From contig NZ_CP108364.1 of assembly GCF_035946055.1 (NCBI RefSeq), positions 7,254,001 to 7,318,000 on the forward strand: a DNA stretch of 64,000 bases, given 5' to 3'. How positions within the stretch are numbered: position 1 is the first letter of the stretch; the number at the start of each line of letters is the position of its first letter. The translations under genes were made by a program, and so were the position numbers. This DNA is from Streptomyces sp. NBC_01341. Lineage in GTDB: Bacteria > Actinomycetota > Actinomycetes > Streptomycetales > Streptomycetaceae. The notes under the pieces were generated by a model. The model saw only the letters and a program-made list of their open reading frames with translations, was not told the DNA's origin and did no database searches. Positions 27,072 to 36,236 of this stretch are shown piece by piece.

Positions 27072-28148
27072 ATGATTGACAGACGCACCTTTGGCACGGC
27101 TCTTGGGGCGGGAGTAGGGGCGGCGGCTCTCGCCGGCCTCACCACCGGTTGCGCGACGGGCACATCCGACGCGGGCCGTGCCCTTGGCGGCGGTCCGGGT
27201 CAGGAGACCCCGGGGGAGGAGACGACCTTCGGTCCGCTGAAGCAAATCAAGGCGGGCGAACTGAACGTCGGATACGTGGAGCAGGGACCTCGGCGAGGGC
27301 CCGCCGTGATCTTGATGCATGGCTGGCCCTACGATATCCACAGTTACGAGAAGGTCGCGCCGCTGCTCGCGGAGCAGGGCTACCGCGTCATCGTCCCGTA
27401 CTTCCGCGGACACGGCACGACCCGATTCCTGTCGGGCGGGACGCCAAGGACGGCGGAGCAGGCTGCGTTCGCTCTCGACATCATCGCCCTCATGGACGCC
27501 TTGGGCATTGATAAGGCGATCCTCGGTGGTTTCGACTGGGGGTCGCGGACGGGCGACATCATCGCAGCGCTCTGGCCTCAGCGGGTTAAGGCTCTAGTAT
27601 CCGTGACGGGCTACCTGATCACTAACCTTGCCGCCAATAAGAAGCCATTGCCCCCCAAGAATGAATGGGCATGGTGGTACCAGTACTACTTCGCCACGGA
27701 GCGAGGGCGGCTCGGCCTCGAACAGAACAGGAAGGATCTGGCGAGGCTCATTTGGAAGTTCAACTCGCCAACTTGGGGATTCGACGAGGCAACCTTCGAT
27801 CGCACCGCCTCCGCCTTCGACAATCCAGACTACGTTCCCATCGTGATTGACAACTACCGCTGGCGGCTCAGCTTGTCGAAGAGCGATCCGCGCTATGCCT
27901 CCGTCGAGCAAAAGCTTCAGGCAAGTCCCGTGATCACGGTCCCGACGGTCACACTGGACGGTGCACTGGATCCCTTCACTCCCCCGGGAAACGGCTCCGC
28001 CTATCGGGACAAGTTCACCGGTCCGTACTCGCATCGAACTCTCAAGGGCATTGGCCACAACGTGCCGCAGGAAGCGCCCCAGGCCTTCGCGCAGGCCGTC
28101 GTCGATGCCGACAGTCTCTCTCTTAAAGCTGAGGGATCGGGAAAGTAG
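27072..28148 (+). CDS. TAT-exported lipoprotein alpha/beta hydrolase, epoxide-hydrolase-like
   Basis: 358 residues from the ATG at 27072. DRRTF is a twin-arginine motif, and AGLTTGC (Cys27) is a lipobox, so it is probably anchored outside the membrane. The fold shows VILMHGWPYD (oxyanion loop), a nucleophile elbow GGFDWGSRTGD with Asp155, LDGALDPFTPP and a late His in GIGHNVPQE. Asp instead of Ser at the elbow is typical of epoxide hydrolases and haloalkane dehalogenases. The substrate is unknown. It is a single gene between IS remnant and kinase gene. Confidence 0.8.
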   Translation: MIDRRTFGTALGAGVGAAALAGLTTGCATGTSDAGRALGGGPGQETPGEETTFGPLKQIKAGELNVGYVEQGPRRGPAVILMHGWPYDIHSYEKVAPLLAEQGYRVIVPYFRGHGTTRFLSGGTPRTAEQAAFALDIIALMDALGIDKAILGGFDWGSRTGDIIAALWPQRVKALVSVTGYLITNLAANKKPLPPKNEWAWWYQYYFATERGRLGLEQNRKDLARLIWKFNSPTWGFDEATFDRTASAFDNPDYVPIVIDNYRWRLSLSKSDPRYASVEQKLQASPVITVPTVTLDGALDPFTPPGNGSAYRDKFTGPYSHRTLKGIGHNVPQEAPQAFAQAVVDADSLSLKAEGSGK

Positions 28149-28254
28149 CCGATCTCCTCGAGCCCAATGCTCCAGCTGTAGATCGCGATCTTCGTAGTGA
28201 CGGTCTGCCGGGCGGCAGCGGCCGGCTTGGTTTTGGTAGCCATAGGGTGCCGGG

Positions 28255-29178
28255 ATGATCGCGATGCCAGAGGAGTTCGCACAGAGCACCGTCAACCGCG
28301 AGGGGGTGGCAGGGTCCGCGTGGCTCGCCGAGCTGCCCGGGATCGTTGCGGAGTTGCTGGGGCGCTGGGGGTGCGTGCCGGATGGCGAGGTCATGCACGG
28401 GGGAGTCGGTGTCATCGTTCCGGTACGGCGGCGGGCTGGGGAGAGCGCCGTGCTGAAGGTGTCGTTTCCGCATCCGGGCAACGTCCATGAGCCGGACGCG
28501 TTTGTTGCGTGGGGCGGGTGCGGTGCCGTCTTGCTGCATGAGCGCGACGACGAGAGGTTCGCGATGCTCCTGGAGCGGGTCCAGCCGTCGACCCTGGCGG
28601 AGGTCGAGGACGGCGACGAGGTCGCGACGGTCGCCGGGCGGCTCAATCGACGCCTGGCCATCTCCGCTCCGCCCGGCCTGCCCCGGCTGCGTGAGCAGGC
28701 CGATGCCTGGGAGGAGCAGCTGCGCGAGGGTGCCGAGGAACTGACGCATGCACTGCCGCGTCAGGTGCTGGATGCCGCCGTGGCGACCGTTCGGGAGCTG
28801 GGACGGGTACAGCCGGACACGCTCGTCCATGGCGACCTCCATGCCCGGAACATCCTGCGTGCCGGGCGCGAGCCGTGGCTGGCGGTCGACCCCAAGGGAT
28901 ACGTGGGAGATCCCGCCTACGACGGCGGCACACTGCTGAAGTCCCGCGCGCTGGCACTCCTCGAAGCGGATGACCTGCGCAAGGCTGTCCATCGGGTCTT
29001 GGACGTCTTCGCCGAGGCCGCGGAACTCGACCGTGAACGCGTCCAGCGTTGGGCCCAGTTCCATGTCGTCCAGGCTTCGATCTGGGGCCGCCGCCACGGT
29101 TTTCGTCTCGCCCGCAGCGGACCGCGGCTGGACTGGCTCACCGAATTCGCCGACCGCCTGGCTGAGTTGCTCACCTAA
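28255..29178 (+). CDS. aminoglycoside/hydroxyurea phosphotransferase-like kinase
   Basis: 307 residues. A protein-kinase-like fold of the APH/streptomycin-hydroxyurea 6-phosphotransferase family (PF04655): ESAVLKVSFPHPGNVHEPDA (ATP lysine), the catalytic loop VHGDLHARNIL (about 191-201) and the metal-binding VDPKGYVGDPAYDGG (about 211-225). It may inactivate an aminoglycoside or another hydroxylated small molecule; the substrate cannot be read from the sequence. Complete, with the ATG at 28255, 106 bp after the hydrolase. Confidence 0.8.
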   Translation: MIAMPEEFAQSTVNREGVAGSAWLAELPGIVAELLGRWGCVPDGEVMHGGVGVIVPVRRRAGESAVLKVSFPHPGNVHEPDAFVAWGGCGAVLLHERDDERFAMLLERVQPSTLAEVEDGDEVATVAGRLNRRLAISAPPGLPRLREQADAWEEQLREGAEELTHALPRQVLDAAVATVRELGRVQPDTLVHGDLHARNILRAGREPWLAVDPKGYVGDPAYDGGTLLKSRALALLEADDLRKAVHRVLDVFAEAAELDRERVQRWAQFHVVQASIWGRRHGFRLARSGPRLDWLTEFADRLAELLT

Positions 29179-29319
29179 CGCTCGTACACAGCCGGACGGA
29201 TCGAGAACTCCCAGGTCGCCGTTCACCTCGTCGACCTCGTCGACCTCGTCTAAGCCGGCGCTCGGGGACGCGCGGCGCTGGACCGGGAACTGTGCATCCC
29301 GCGCTCCTGGACATGCGAC

Positions 29320-29756
29320 CCGGGCAGCGGGCGGTGAGGACACCGTCTTCGCGACCAATCCGGAACTGGCCCACACGATGATCGAACGTTTCCTGGACGC
29401 CGGACACCGCGTGGGCTGGGTCACCGGGACGAGGTCTACGGCGGCCACCCGAAACTGCGCACGGCTCCGGAGGGACGCGGCATCGGCTACGTCCCTGCGG
29501 TGTCCTGCTCGGCCGAAGGGACCACCGGTGCAGCACCTTCCGCGCCGATGCCCTGATGAAGAAGGTGCCGAAGCGAGCCTGGCAGAGACTCTCGGCCGGA
29601 CGCGGTGCGAAGGGACAACGGTTCACCGACTGGGCCGTCATCGATCTCACCGAGGCGGCGCCGGGCCGCTGCCAGCTCCTGATTCGTCGCAACCGCACCA
29701 CCGGTGAACTCGCCTACTACCGCTGCTTCTCACCTCAGCCCGTGGTGTTGACCGAA
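29320..29756 (+). pseudogene. IS701 family transposase remnant
   Basis: Pieces in different frames: DTVFATNPELAHTMIERFLDAGHRVGWVTGDE..., then VPKRAWQRLSAGRGAKGQRF, DWAVIDLTEAAPGR, LLIRRNRTTGELAYYRCFSP. These follow the order in IS701-type transposases. An internal deletion near 29530 and frameshifts make it non-functional. Confidence 0.7.
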
Positions 29757-29955
29757 ATGGTCCGGGGGCGCCGGATCAAGATGGCGTGCAGGGCGAAGGC
29801 CTGTTCCACGACGTAGCGGAGCTTGTCCGTGCCCGCGATGTCCGGGGACCCGTTGCGGGAGTGGACGGGCAGGATCCGCCGGTGGCGTAGTTCGTCGCGG
29901 TGGGCGTTGGAGCCGTAGCCCTTGTCGCCGAGCAGGGCTTCTGGGCGTCGAACGC
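29757..29955 (-). pseudogene. IS5 family transposase C-terminal fragment
   Basis: The minus strand reads LLGDKGYGSNAHRDELRHR, then LRYVVEQAFALHAILIRRPR, the closing section of an IS5-type DDE domain. It is joined directly to IS701 debris on one side and Tn3 debris on the other. Confidence 0.6.
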
Positions 29956-29956
29956 C

Positions 29957-30164
29957 GTCGTCCTCTTCAACACCCGCTACATGGAAGCCCGGTCATCAAG
30001 CTGCGCGGGGACGGCTTCGACGTCCGCGATGAGGATGTGGCCCGCCTCTCGCCGTTCGCGCGGCACCACATGACCGTGCTCGGCCGGTACTCCTTCCAGC
30101 TCCCCGACCTGCCCGGGGGACTTCGGCCCCCACGAGACCCGGGAACTGGCAGCGAGCAGTGAGT
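29957..30164 (+). pseudogene. Tn3 family transposase C-terminal fragment
   Basis: Encodes AVVLFNTRYMEA, then in a shifted frame GDGFDVRDEDVARLSPFARH, HMTVLGRYSFQLPDLPGGLRP, the C-terminal end of actinobacterial Tn3-family transposases. No terminal repeat or resolvase is seen. Confidence 0.6.
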
Positions 30165-30265
30165 CGTGCTGTCAGACCCGACGGATAGCGTTACCTCTGA
30201 GGGCACGCTTCCGGGCTGTCACAGCCCGTTGCACCGCCGAACACGCTCGCCGAGAGAGAATTCCA

Positions 30266-30691
30266 TTGAAGAGCCTGCCGCAGACGGAAAACACCCTGCT
30301 GATCCGCACTGACTTTTCCGACCAGCCAGCTTGGCAAGCCCTCCACACGGCAATCACGACGCCGAACGAGGACGACTTCCTTGCGCATGTCCACATAGTG
30401 GACGATCCTGCCTACAGCGAGCTGACGACCGAGCAGGTCACCTCGCTGGCCCCCGCCGGGGGCTTCTTGTTGATCGTGGCCGACAAGACCGCCCTCACCA
30501 CGCCGGAGATGCCGCTGCTCGCTGTCCTGCCCTACGACGAGGATGACGACGACATAGAGCAGGAGCACGGCGAACTGCGAGTCATAGCCGAGGAACTGTG
30601 GTCCATCGAGAACAATATCTCCATGGCCAACATGGACTGGGAGTCATTCGTCGAGGCCGCGGACGACGACGGCGTCTTCCGGGGCTTCTGA
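30266..30691 (+). CDS. DUF6924 domain protein
   Basis: 141 residues, TTG start at 30266 preceded by GAGAGAG. Typical opening for the family: LPQTENTLLIRTDFSDQPAW, then VHIVDDPAYSELTTEQV and LLIVADKTAL, with a VIAEELWSIENNISMANMDWE helix near the end. Acidic and soluble; function unknown. A second member is at 47061-47480. It sits alone between transposon remnants. Confidence 0.75.
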   Translation: MKSLPQTENTLLIRTDFSDQPAWQALHTAITTPNEDDFLAHVHIVDDPAYSELTTEQVTSLAPAGGFLLIVADKTALTTPEMPLLAVLPYDEDDDDIEQEHGELRVIAEELWSIENNISMANMDWESFVEAADDDGVFRGF

Positions 30692-30768
30692 TCTGAGGCG
30701 ACAGGCGTTTGCGACGGATCACGACCCCAGCGTGCATATCTAGTGTGATGCGCCAGAAATCCTGATGG

Positions 30769-31640
30769 CTATTTCTGCTCTGTTTGCTGGTTGGTGGTTC
30801 CGACCTTGGCGAGGCAGCCGGCGAGGGAGTTGAGTATCTCGTCGGCGGTCCAGGTGAAGGGCCGTGGATTCTCGTTCCGGGTGTCGATCCACGCGGCGAT
30901 GTCGTCCTCCAGTGCCTTCACGGACCGGTGGACGCCCCGGCGGATGACCCTTGTCGGTCAGCAGGCCGAACCACCGCTCGACCTGGTTCATCCAGGAACC
31001 GGTCGGCGTGAAGTGGACGTGGAAACGTGGGTGTTTGCCGAGCCACGTCTTGTTGTGGGTGGCGTAGTTGTCACACACCAGGTGCACCTCGAGCTCGGCG
31101 GGCACCGCCTTGTCGATCCGGATCAGGAACTTCTTGAACTGGATTGCCCGGTGGCGGCGGTGCAGCGCCGATATGGCCGTGTCGTCAGCGATGTTGAAGG
31201 CGGCGAACAAGCTGGTGATGCCGGGCCGGTAGTGGTCCTGGGTCCGGCGTTCGGGCATGCCCGGCATCATCGGCAAGACCGGCTGAGAGCGGTCCATAGC
31301 CTGAATCTGGGACTTCTCGTCCACGCAGAGCACCAAGGGCTGTCCCGTAATCCCTGGCGGGCGCGCGACGACAGCTACGGCACCTCGCCGCGTTGTCGGA
31401 ACGCCCGAATACCTCCAGTCTGCGCACGTCCCTCCGCCCTGCGATGCACCGCATCTGACGCCGCGCGCTGATCCATTAGGGATAACGGGACAGCCCATAG
31501 CCTTCTCGGGCGGGTGGTGATACAGGCCGACGACGTCGACGACCTTAGCGACGAAATGCGGGTCGGTGGACATTTTGAACGAATCCTGCAGGTGGGGCTT
31601 GAGGTCGAATTTTTCCAGATCCGGCGGCTGCGTGCGTCTC
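30769..31640 (-). pseudogene. IS630 family transposase interrupted by a 160-bp MITE
   Basis: Fragment order on the minus strand: DLEKFDLKPHLQDSFKMSTD, DVVGLYHHPPEKA, then the MITE, then LVLCVDEKSQIQAMDRSQPV (catalytic Asp), DDTAISALHRRHRAIQFKKF, VHLVCDNYATHNK (second Asp), FTPTGSWMNQVERWFGL (Glu). A frameshift near 30950 moves the tail to another frame, which ends at 30769. The N-terminal HTH part is missing. Confidence 0.75.
31337..31496. mobile_element. 160-bp MITE inside the IS630 transposase gene
   Basis: Ends are GGGCTGTCCCGTAATCCCT and, inverted, GGGCTGTCCCGTTATCCCT (18 of 19 identical). There is no coding capacity. It lies exactly between PPEKA and LVLCVDEKSQ of the transposase, showing it is an insertion. 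The ends resemble IS5-superfamily termini, so it was probably mobilised in trans. No other copy was seen in the window. Confidence 0.75.
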
Positions 31641-31643
31641 CAC

Positions 31644-32340
31644 TCAAGCGGTGGGCCGGACGCCCGCGTCGAGCGCGCTCCGGATGGCCCGGAGGTGGCG
31701 TGCGACCGGGCCGAAGGAGACGAGGCCGCTGCCGGCGCCCGCCGACTCGTCGGCTGCCGCACGGAGTTCGTCGTGGGCTCGGCGCAGGACCGGCTCGTGC
31801 CCCACGGCCGCCGCCGCCCGGGCGAGTAGGCACCAGAGAGCTTCCTGGAGGAGGTCGTGCGGAGGGCGGGGAACAACGGTGAGCGCCTGCCTGGCCTGCT
31901 CCGCGGCGCCGGAGGCGGCCAGCATCAGGGGGGCGAGCCACGGCTGGTAGGGACCGGCGTGGAGGCTGGCGAGGACCTCGGGTTCGGGCAGGGCGTCGCC
32001 TCGCATGATTGGGACCAGGGCGACGAGGACGGCCGCTCCCCGCGTGAGGCCGGGCATACCGCAGTTCGCCGTCGTGTCGAGGAGTTCCGCGTACCGGGGG
32101 CTGGCTGCCCTCCAGCCATCGGTCTCGCTGGTGCGAAGGGCCCGGTACCAGGACGTGAACACCCTGGCGAGCGGCCTTTCCTTGCGGTGCGCGAGCCGGT
32201 CGATCTCTTCGGCCTCGGCGTCCGCCGCCGCGAGGTCGCCCGAGCCCGCGCATGCCTGGAGCCGGATCAGCCGTCCAAGGACCTCGTGGCCGGGCAGTTG
32301 GTGATCGACGGCGAGCCGGGTCAGTTCACCGCCGAGTGCC
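31644..32340 (-). pseudogene. C-terminal part of a BTAD/SARP-type regulator
   Basis: Helical repeat sequence with GHEVLGRLIRLQACAGSGDL, AEEIDRLAHRKERPLARVF, SWYRALRTS, GAAEQARQALTVVPRPPHDL and LVSFGPVARHLRAIRSALD, as in the C-terminal half of AfsR/SARP-like regulators that carry a BTAD domain. The DNA-binding N-terminus is absent and the 5' end runs into an unrelated SDR fragment on the opposite strand. Confidence 0.6.
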
Positions 32341-33055
32341 ACATCCGCGCGTACCACCACGAGGGCGCCAACGTCGTGATCGCCGGCATCTCGGAGGATC
32401 GGGGGCGCGCCCTCGACGCCGAACTCGGCGACCGCGCGCTGTTCGTCCGCCTCGACGTCACCGACGAGGACTCCTGGGGAGCCGCGATCGAGGCGACCGA
32501 GGAGCGCTTCGGCCCGCTATCCGTCCTGGTCAACAACGCTGGAGTGCAGAACCCCGCAGCGCCGGTCGAATCCACCCACCGGCGCGTGTGGGACCGCATC
32601 CTCGACACCAACCTCACCGGCACCTTCCTCGGCATCAAGGCGGCCGTCCCCTCGCTGCGCCGCAACGGCGGCGGTGTCATCGTCAACATCGCCTCCACCT
32701 CCGGCATGGGCGGCACGGCCTTCTACGCCCCCTATGTGGCGGGCAAGTGGGCGGTCCGAGGTCTGACGAAGACCGCCGCCCTGGAACTCGGCCGCGACGG
32801 CATCCGCGTCAACGCCATCCACCCCGGGGTCGTCGCCACGCCGTTCATCACCGAGCCCGCCGTCGGTAGCGCCGTCCCGATTTCGGACTTCTACACCCCC
32901 GAACCATTCGCTATACCACGACTGGGTGAGCCCTCCGACGTCACCCGCGCGTTGCTCTTCCTCAGCTCCGACGAGGCGTCCTTCGCCACCGGATCGGAGT
33001 TCGTGATCGCGGAGGCCTGCTTCTCGGTCCCTCCCTCAAGTACGAGGCCGCCTGA
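32340..33055 (+). pseudogene. short-chain dehydrogenase/reductase lacking its N-terminus
   Basis: Begins inside the Rossmann fold (EGANVVIAGISEDRGRALD). It lacks the TGxxxGIG cofactor loop but keeps VLVNNAGVQNPAAPVES, NIASTSGMGG and the catalytic Tyr and Lys (FYAPYVAGKWAVRGL), then ALELGRDGIRVNAIHPGVVATPF. Near 33008 one missing base (ATCG-CGGAGGC) shifts the frame; the other frame restores DGGLLLGPSLKYEAA and a stop at 33053. 5' truncation and frameshift make it non-functional. Confidence 0.7.
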
Positions 33056-33439
33056 CGGGGCCCGGCGGCGGACTGGAGCGGCGAGGCACTGGACCGGGCC
33101 TGGACCGCTCCTGGCGCGCCATCGCACCAGAGCCACGGAAGCACCCTCGTCGTATCCCAGCCCGGCGATGCCCGCTTGCAAGTAGCGCTCCCGCTCACCA
33201 GCCAACTCACACACGGCTGTGACTGAGCATCACCGTTGGCACCACTCGTCAGCTCACGTGCTCAGTGAGGTACTCCTGCGCGTGGGCCCCGTACGTGTGG
33301 GGCAGTTGTCCGTGGGTGGTGCTCAGCTCAGCCGCGGGGAACTCGTGGTGGCCAGTGGGCGCGGGTCGGTCTGTCGAGATGTTCGGCCCGCAGGGCGAGC
33401 CGCCGGTCTGTGTGAGGCCGGACGTGGCGCGCATTCGTA

Positions 33440-33483
33440 CCTCGTGGGGGTTCGCGACCGTACGGTCCCGAACCCCCACGAGG
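33440..33483. terminator. 44-bp palindrome, probable bidirectional terminator
   Basis: 15-bp perfect arms CCTCGTGGGGGTTCG (33440-33454) and CGAACCCCCACGAGG (33469-33483). The 14-nt centre itself contains the 12-bp palindrome GACCGTACGGTC. It lies 31 bp beyond the 3' end of the minus-strand lipase gene. It could stop transcription from both sides or be a protein-binding or recombination site. Confidence 0.5.
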
Positions 33484-33513
33484 GGATCAATTTCGTCGGC
33501 GGTTGGCCGGGGG

Positions 33514-34767
33514 TCACGCTTCCTTGAGCTTGTTCACGATCCACTCGCCGAGTTCGCGGGTCATGGTGGTGTGGCCTTCGTTGGTGGTGGCGCAGTGGTA
33601 GGCGTGGAGGTCGCTGTGCTGGGGGTCGATCTTGCTGTAGAGGGCGTCGGGGTTGTCGATGCGGGCTGAGGACACTGCGCTGATGGTGGGGACGAAGGTG
33701 GAGGCGTTGTGCGTGAGTTCCGCCTCGGTCTTGTTGACGAGGCCGGCGAGCATGGCAGCGATGCCGAAGTTGGCGGCGTCGTTGAAGGCGGGGGCCTTGG
33801 GGAAGAGTCCGCCAGGTGCACCGCCGAGTTCGGGGAAGCCGGTCGTGCGGATCTCTGTCGGTTCCTGACCAGGCTTGTCCATTCGGGCGACGATCTGCGA
33901 GCCCGTGCCCTGGGCGTCGAGCCGACCGATCAGCTGCGGTCCAGGCTTCCATCGCGCAGTCGCCGGCGGGGATGTTGTTCCCGGTGCCGGTGCCATTGGC
34001 GACGCCGAGCAGGCGGGGAATCTGGGGCCAGTCGCCCATCCGCTCCAGGGCTTCCAGGAAGTCGGTCCGGTCCTGGTGCTGGCCGCCGGCGACGTCGAGG
34101 TTCGTCCCGGTGGCGCTCTCCAGGTGCCAGCGCAGCATCTGGCGCGCGGCGGGGCTGTTGACCAGGTTGGAGAAGGAGTTGAGGACCGGCTTGCCGGGGC
34201 CTCCCCAGTTGTCCTTCACGTAGTGGGCGAACGCCTGGACGCCCAGGGGCAGCCCCGCACCGCGGTGCGGGGTGTCGTAGGAGAGGTAGGTGGCGGTTTC
34301 GTGGCGAATCCGCTGGCGCTCCAGCTTGGTCAGGGCGTAGCGGGTGATCAGCCCTCCCATGCTGAAGCCACCGACGGTCAGTGGGTGCTCGCCCTCGCGC
34401 TCGGCGATCGTCCGCATGATGCACTGGATCGCGACTTCGGCGTTGTCGAGGATGGAGGCGGTGCGGTCGGCGAAGCCCAGAAGTACGACGTCGAAGCCGG
34501 CCTCGCGCAGCGTGGAGACGAACGGGTACTGGCCGTTCTGCAGGCCGTCGTACAGATCGTCGACCTTGGTCCCGCCGGGGGCGAAGCCGTCGGCGATGAT
34601 GACCGGACGCTTGAGCACCTTCTCACCGGGTGAGCTGCAGAAGATCCAGGCGGTCCCGGTGGTGGTCCTGCTCTCCAGGTCCCACTTCGTGTCCCAGGGG
34701 GCGGCGGTGCGGCTGCGGAGGAAGCCTCTTCAGAGGTACCCCAGATATTGACGACAGGCTTGGACAT
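33514..34767 (-). pseudogene. lipase/esterase-like alpha/beta hydrolase with two frameshifts
   Basis: Read in three frames: MSKPVVNIWGTSEEASSAAA (from 34767), then WDTKWDLESRTTTGTAWIFC...KRPVIIADGFAPGG, LTVGGFSMGGLITRYALTKL (nucleophile Ser in GFSMGG), LSYDTPHRGAGLPLG, and in the last frame GPQLIGRLDAQG...TTMTRELGEWIVNKLKEA. One-base indels near 34690 and 33950 would restore an approximately 417-residue enzyme. No signal peptide is seen. Confidence 0.65.
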
Positions 34768-35438
34768 GTTTCGGCGTCTCCTCGGCAGTGCGGATGATCA
34801 TGGCGATCACCGCCCTCGTGCCGACGCGTACGCCCGCTTCCTATCGGAATGCGGTGAGATCACTCCAACGGGTAAGAAAAGCCCTGCTTGTGGCTACCCA
34901 CCCGCGCACTTCACGTGGCGGGCGAGCTGAGGGCCGAGAACTCTGCGAGCCAGAACCACCTCGCCAGAGGGCGTTCCGGCGTTCGAGGTCGGCGGCGCTC
35001 AGCCGTATTGTGCGGCTCGAACGGGTCCGCTCCCAGTGCCGTCGGCCCCAGCGCGAGCAGCGCGCTCACTATCCCGCTGCCCTGCATGCCATCTGTCGCC
35101 CAAGCGTCAACCATCGCGCACAGTTGCAACGGTGTGACCGAGTGCTGTAGTTGGCCCGACCGGCCAAGTCCGCGCTCAGGACACCGCTGTCCTGCGGCAC
35201 GCCGCTGACAGCGCCGGGAGCCGGCTCCGCCACAGGAGACGAGGGTGGACTGCGCTCAATCCCCCAATCGGATTGTCAACTTTCCTGTACAGCTAAGGGC
35301 TTTCCCGCGCCGAAGCCCGGCTTCGGCGTTCGACGCGGTGAGGCGGGGCCGGGTCTCACCCGGCCGTATGGATGTTCCCGGCCGGGGCCGGCCCTCCTCC
35401 CTGGGCACGATTGGCCTGGGTGACCCATGAGCGGCGGT
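34768..35438. other. 670 bp without a supported gene
   Basis: A minus-strand frame at 34911-35129 (MQLCAMVDAWATDGMQGSGI...) has plausible composition but no ribosome site, domain or clear start, so it may be a fragment. The rest shows only scattered short frames. Confidence 0.35.
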
Positions 35439-36107
35439 TCACGTGCTGCGCCGGTCGTGGGTGTGCTGGCGGAGCTGGTCGGTGTGCTGGGTCAGGGCCT
35501 CGATGCGTTCGGTGAGGCCAATGTCCTCCGGTTGCAGGTGGGCCCGGAAGCCGGTCAAGGGTCGTACGAGGCGGGCGGCATCGCTGTCGGCGAGGGCCAG
35601 GTTCAGGTCGCCGACAGCTTCTGCGGCACTGTCGGGGAGGTTGGTGAGGGCGGTGATCTGTGCGGCGAGGCGGCGGAGGTCGGCGGCATTGTCGCGGGCC
35701 CAGGCGGTGACGGTGCGGTCGGCGGCGCGGGTGTCGCGGGTGGCCTGGACACGCTCCTCGCCGGTGCTCCCGGCGGTGCCGGGGCGCAGCCTCAGGTAGC
35801 GGCGTTCGGCAGCCTGCCGGCTGGCGACGCCGAGGGGTGCGGCGAGGTCGGCCCAGCTCGCGCCCTGCTCGCGGGCGGTTTCGATCAGTGCGCTCTCCCA
35901 GCCTGCGAGCTCCTCGCGGATGTTGCGCAGCATCAGCAGCGCGGTCAGTGCCGGGTGCGGGCCGGAGTCGGTTGTGGGCGGCGCTGTGGCTGTCGGTGTC
36001 CCGGCGGAGGAAGCCTGTGCGTCCTTCACGGACTGGTTGATGGCATCCAGGGCAGCCGCGGCGGCAGGGAAGGGGATGGGTGAGGTGGGCGGGGCGGATT
36101 CGTTCAT
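35439..36107 (-). CDS. rheA: RheA-type heat-shock repressor of hsp18
   Basis: 222 residues from the ATG at 36107. An Ala/Pro/Thr-rich N-terminus is followed by a helical region with LIETAREQGASWADLAAPLGVASRQAAERRY (about 82-103), which looks like the DNA-binding helix-turn-helix, and a helical C-terminus. The gene is divergent from hsp18 and the shared intergenic region carries TGTCATC-N5-GATGACA operators, as described for Streptomyces albus RheA, a temperature-responsive repressor that binds this sequence. Identity rests on context and operator as much as on the protein itself. Confidence 0.8.
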   Translation of the reverse strand: MNESAPPTSPIPFPAAAAALDAINQSVKDAQASSAGTPTATAPPTTDSGPHPALTALLMLRNIREELAGWESALIETAREQGASWADLAAPLGVASRQAAERRYLRLRPGTAGSTGEERVQATRDTRAADRTVTAWARDNAADLRRLAAQITALTNLPDSAAEAVGDLNLALADSDAARLVRPLTGFRAHLQPEDIGLTERIEALTQHTDQLRQHTHDRRST

Positions 36108-36124
36108 GGGGTTCTCCGTCGCTA

Positions 36125-36169
36125 TGTCATCCTCCCGATGACTCCTTGCTTGTCATCACTTCGATGACA
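36125..36169. promoter_or_regulatory. two RheA operators between rheA and hsp18
   Basis: Perfect TGTCATC-N5-GATGACA at 36151-36169 and a second copy with one changed base, TGTCATC-N5-GATGACT, at 36125-36143. Starts are 26 bp apart. Both lie 17 to 62 bp upstream of the rheA start and about 68-112 bp upstream of hsp18. Confidence 0.85.
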
Positions 36170-36236
36170 TGCTACAACGGATGCACGTTGAAGCGCATTG
36201 GCAGTTTCTGCCTGAACCAACTGGAGGTGTTTCGCG

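Noticed and set aside
32252..32869. Open frame of 205 codons over the SDR region
   Set aside because: Arg/Pro/His-rich shadow of the SDR coding frame; the SDR frame has recognisable catalytic motifs.
35200..35330. Possible attachment site or tRNA-like sequence in the gene-poor stretch
   Set aside because: No cloverleaf can be drawn, and no integrase or matching repeat is found.
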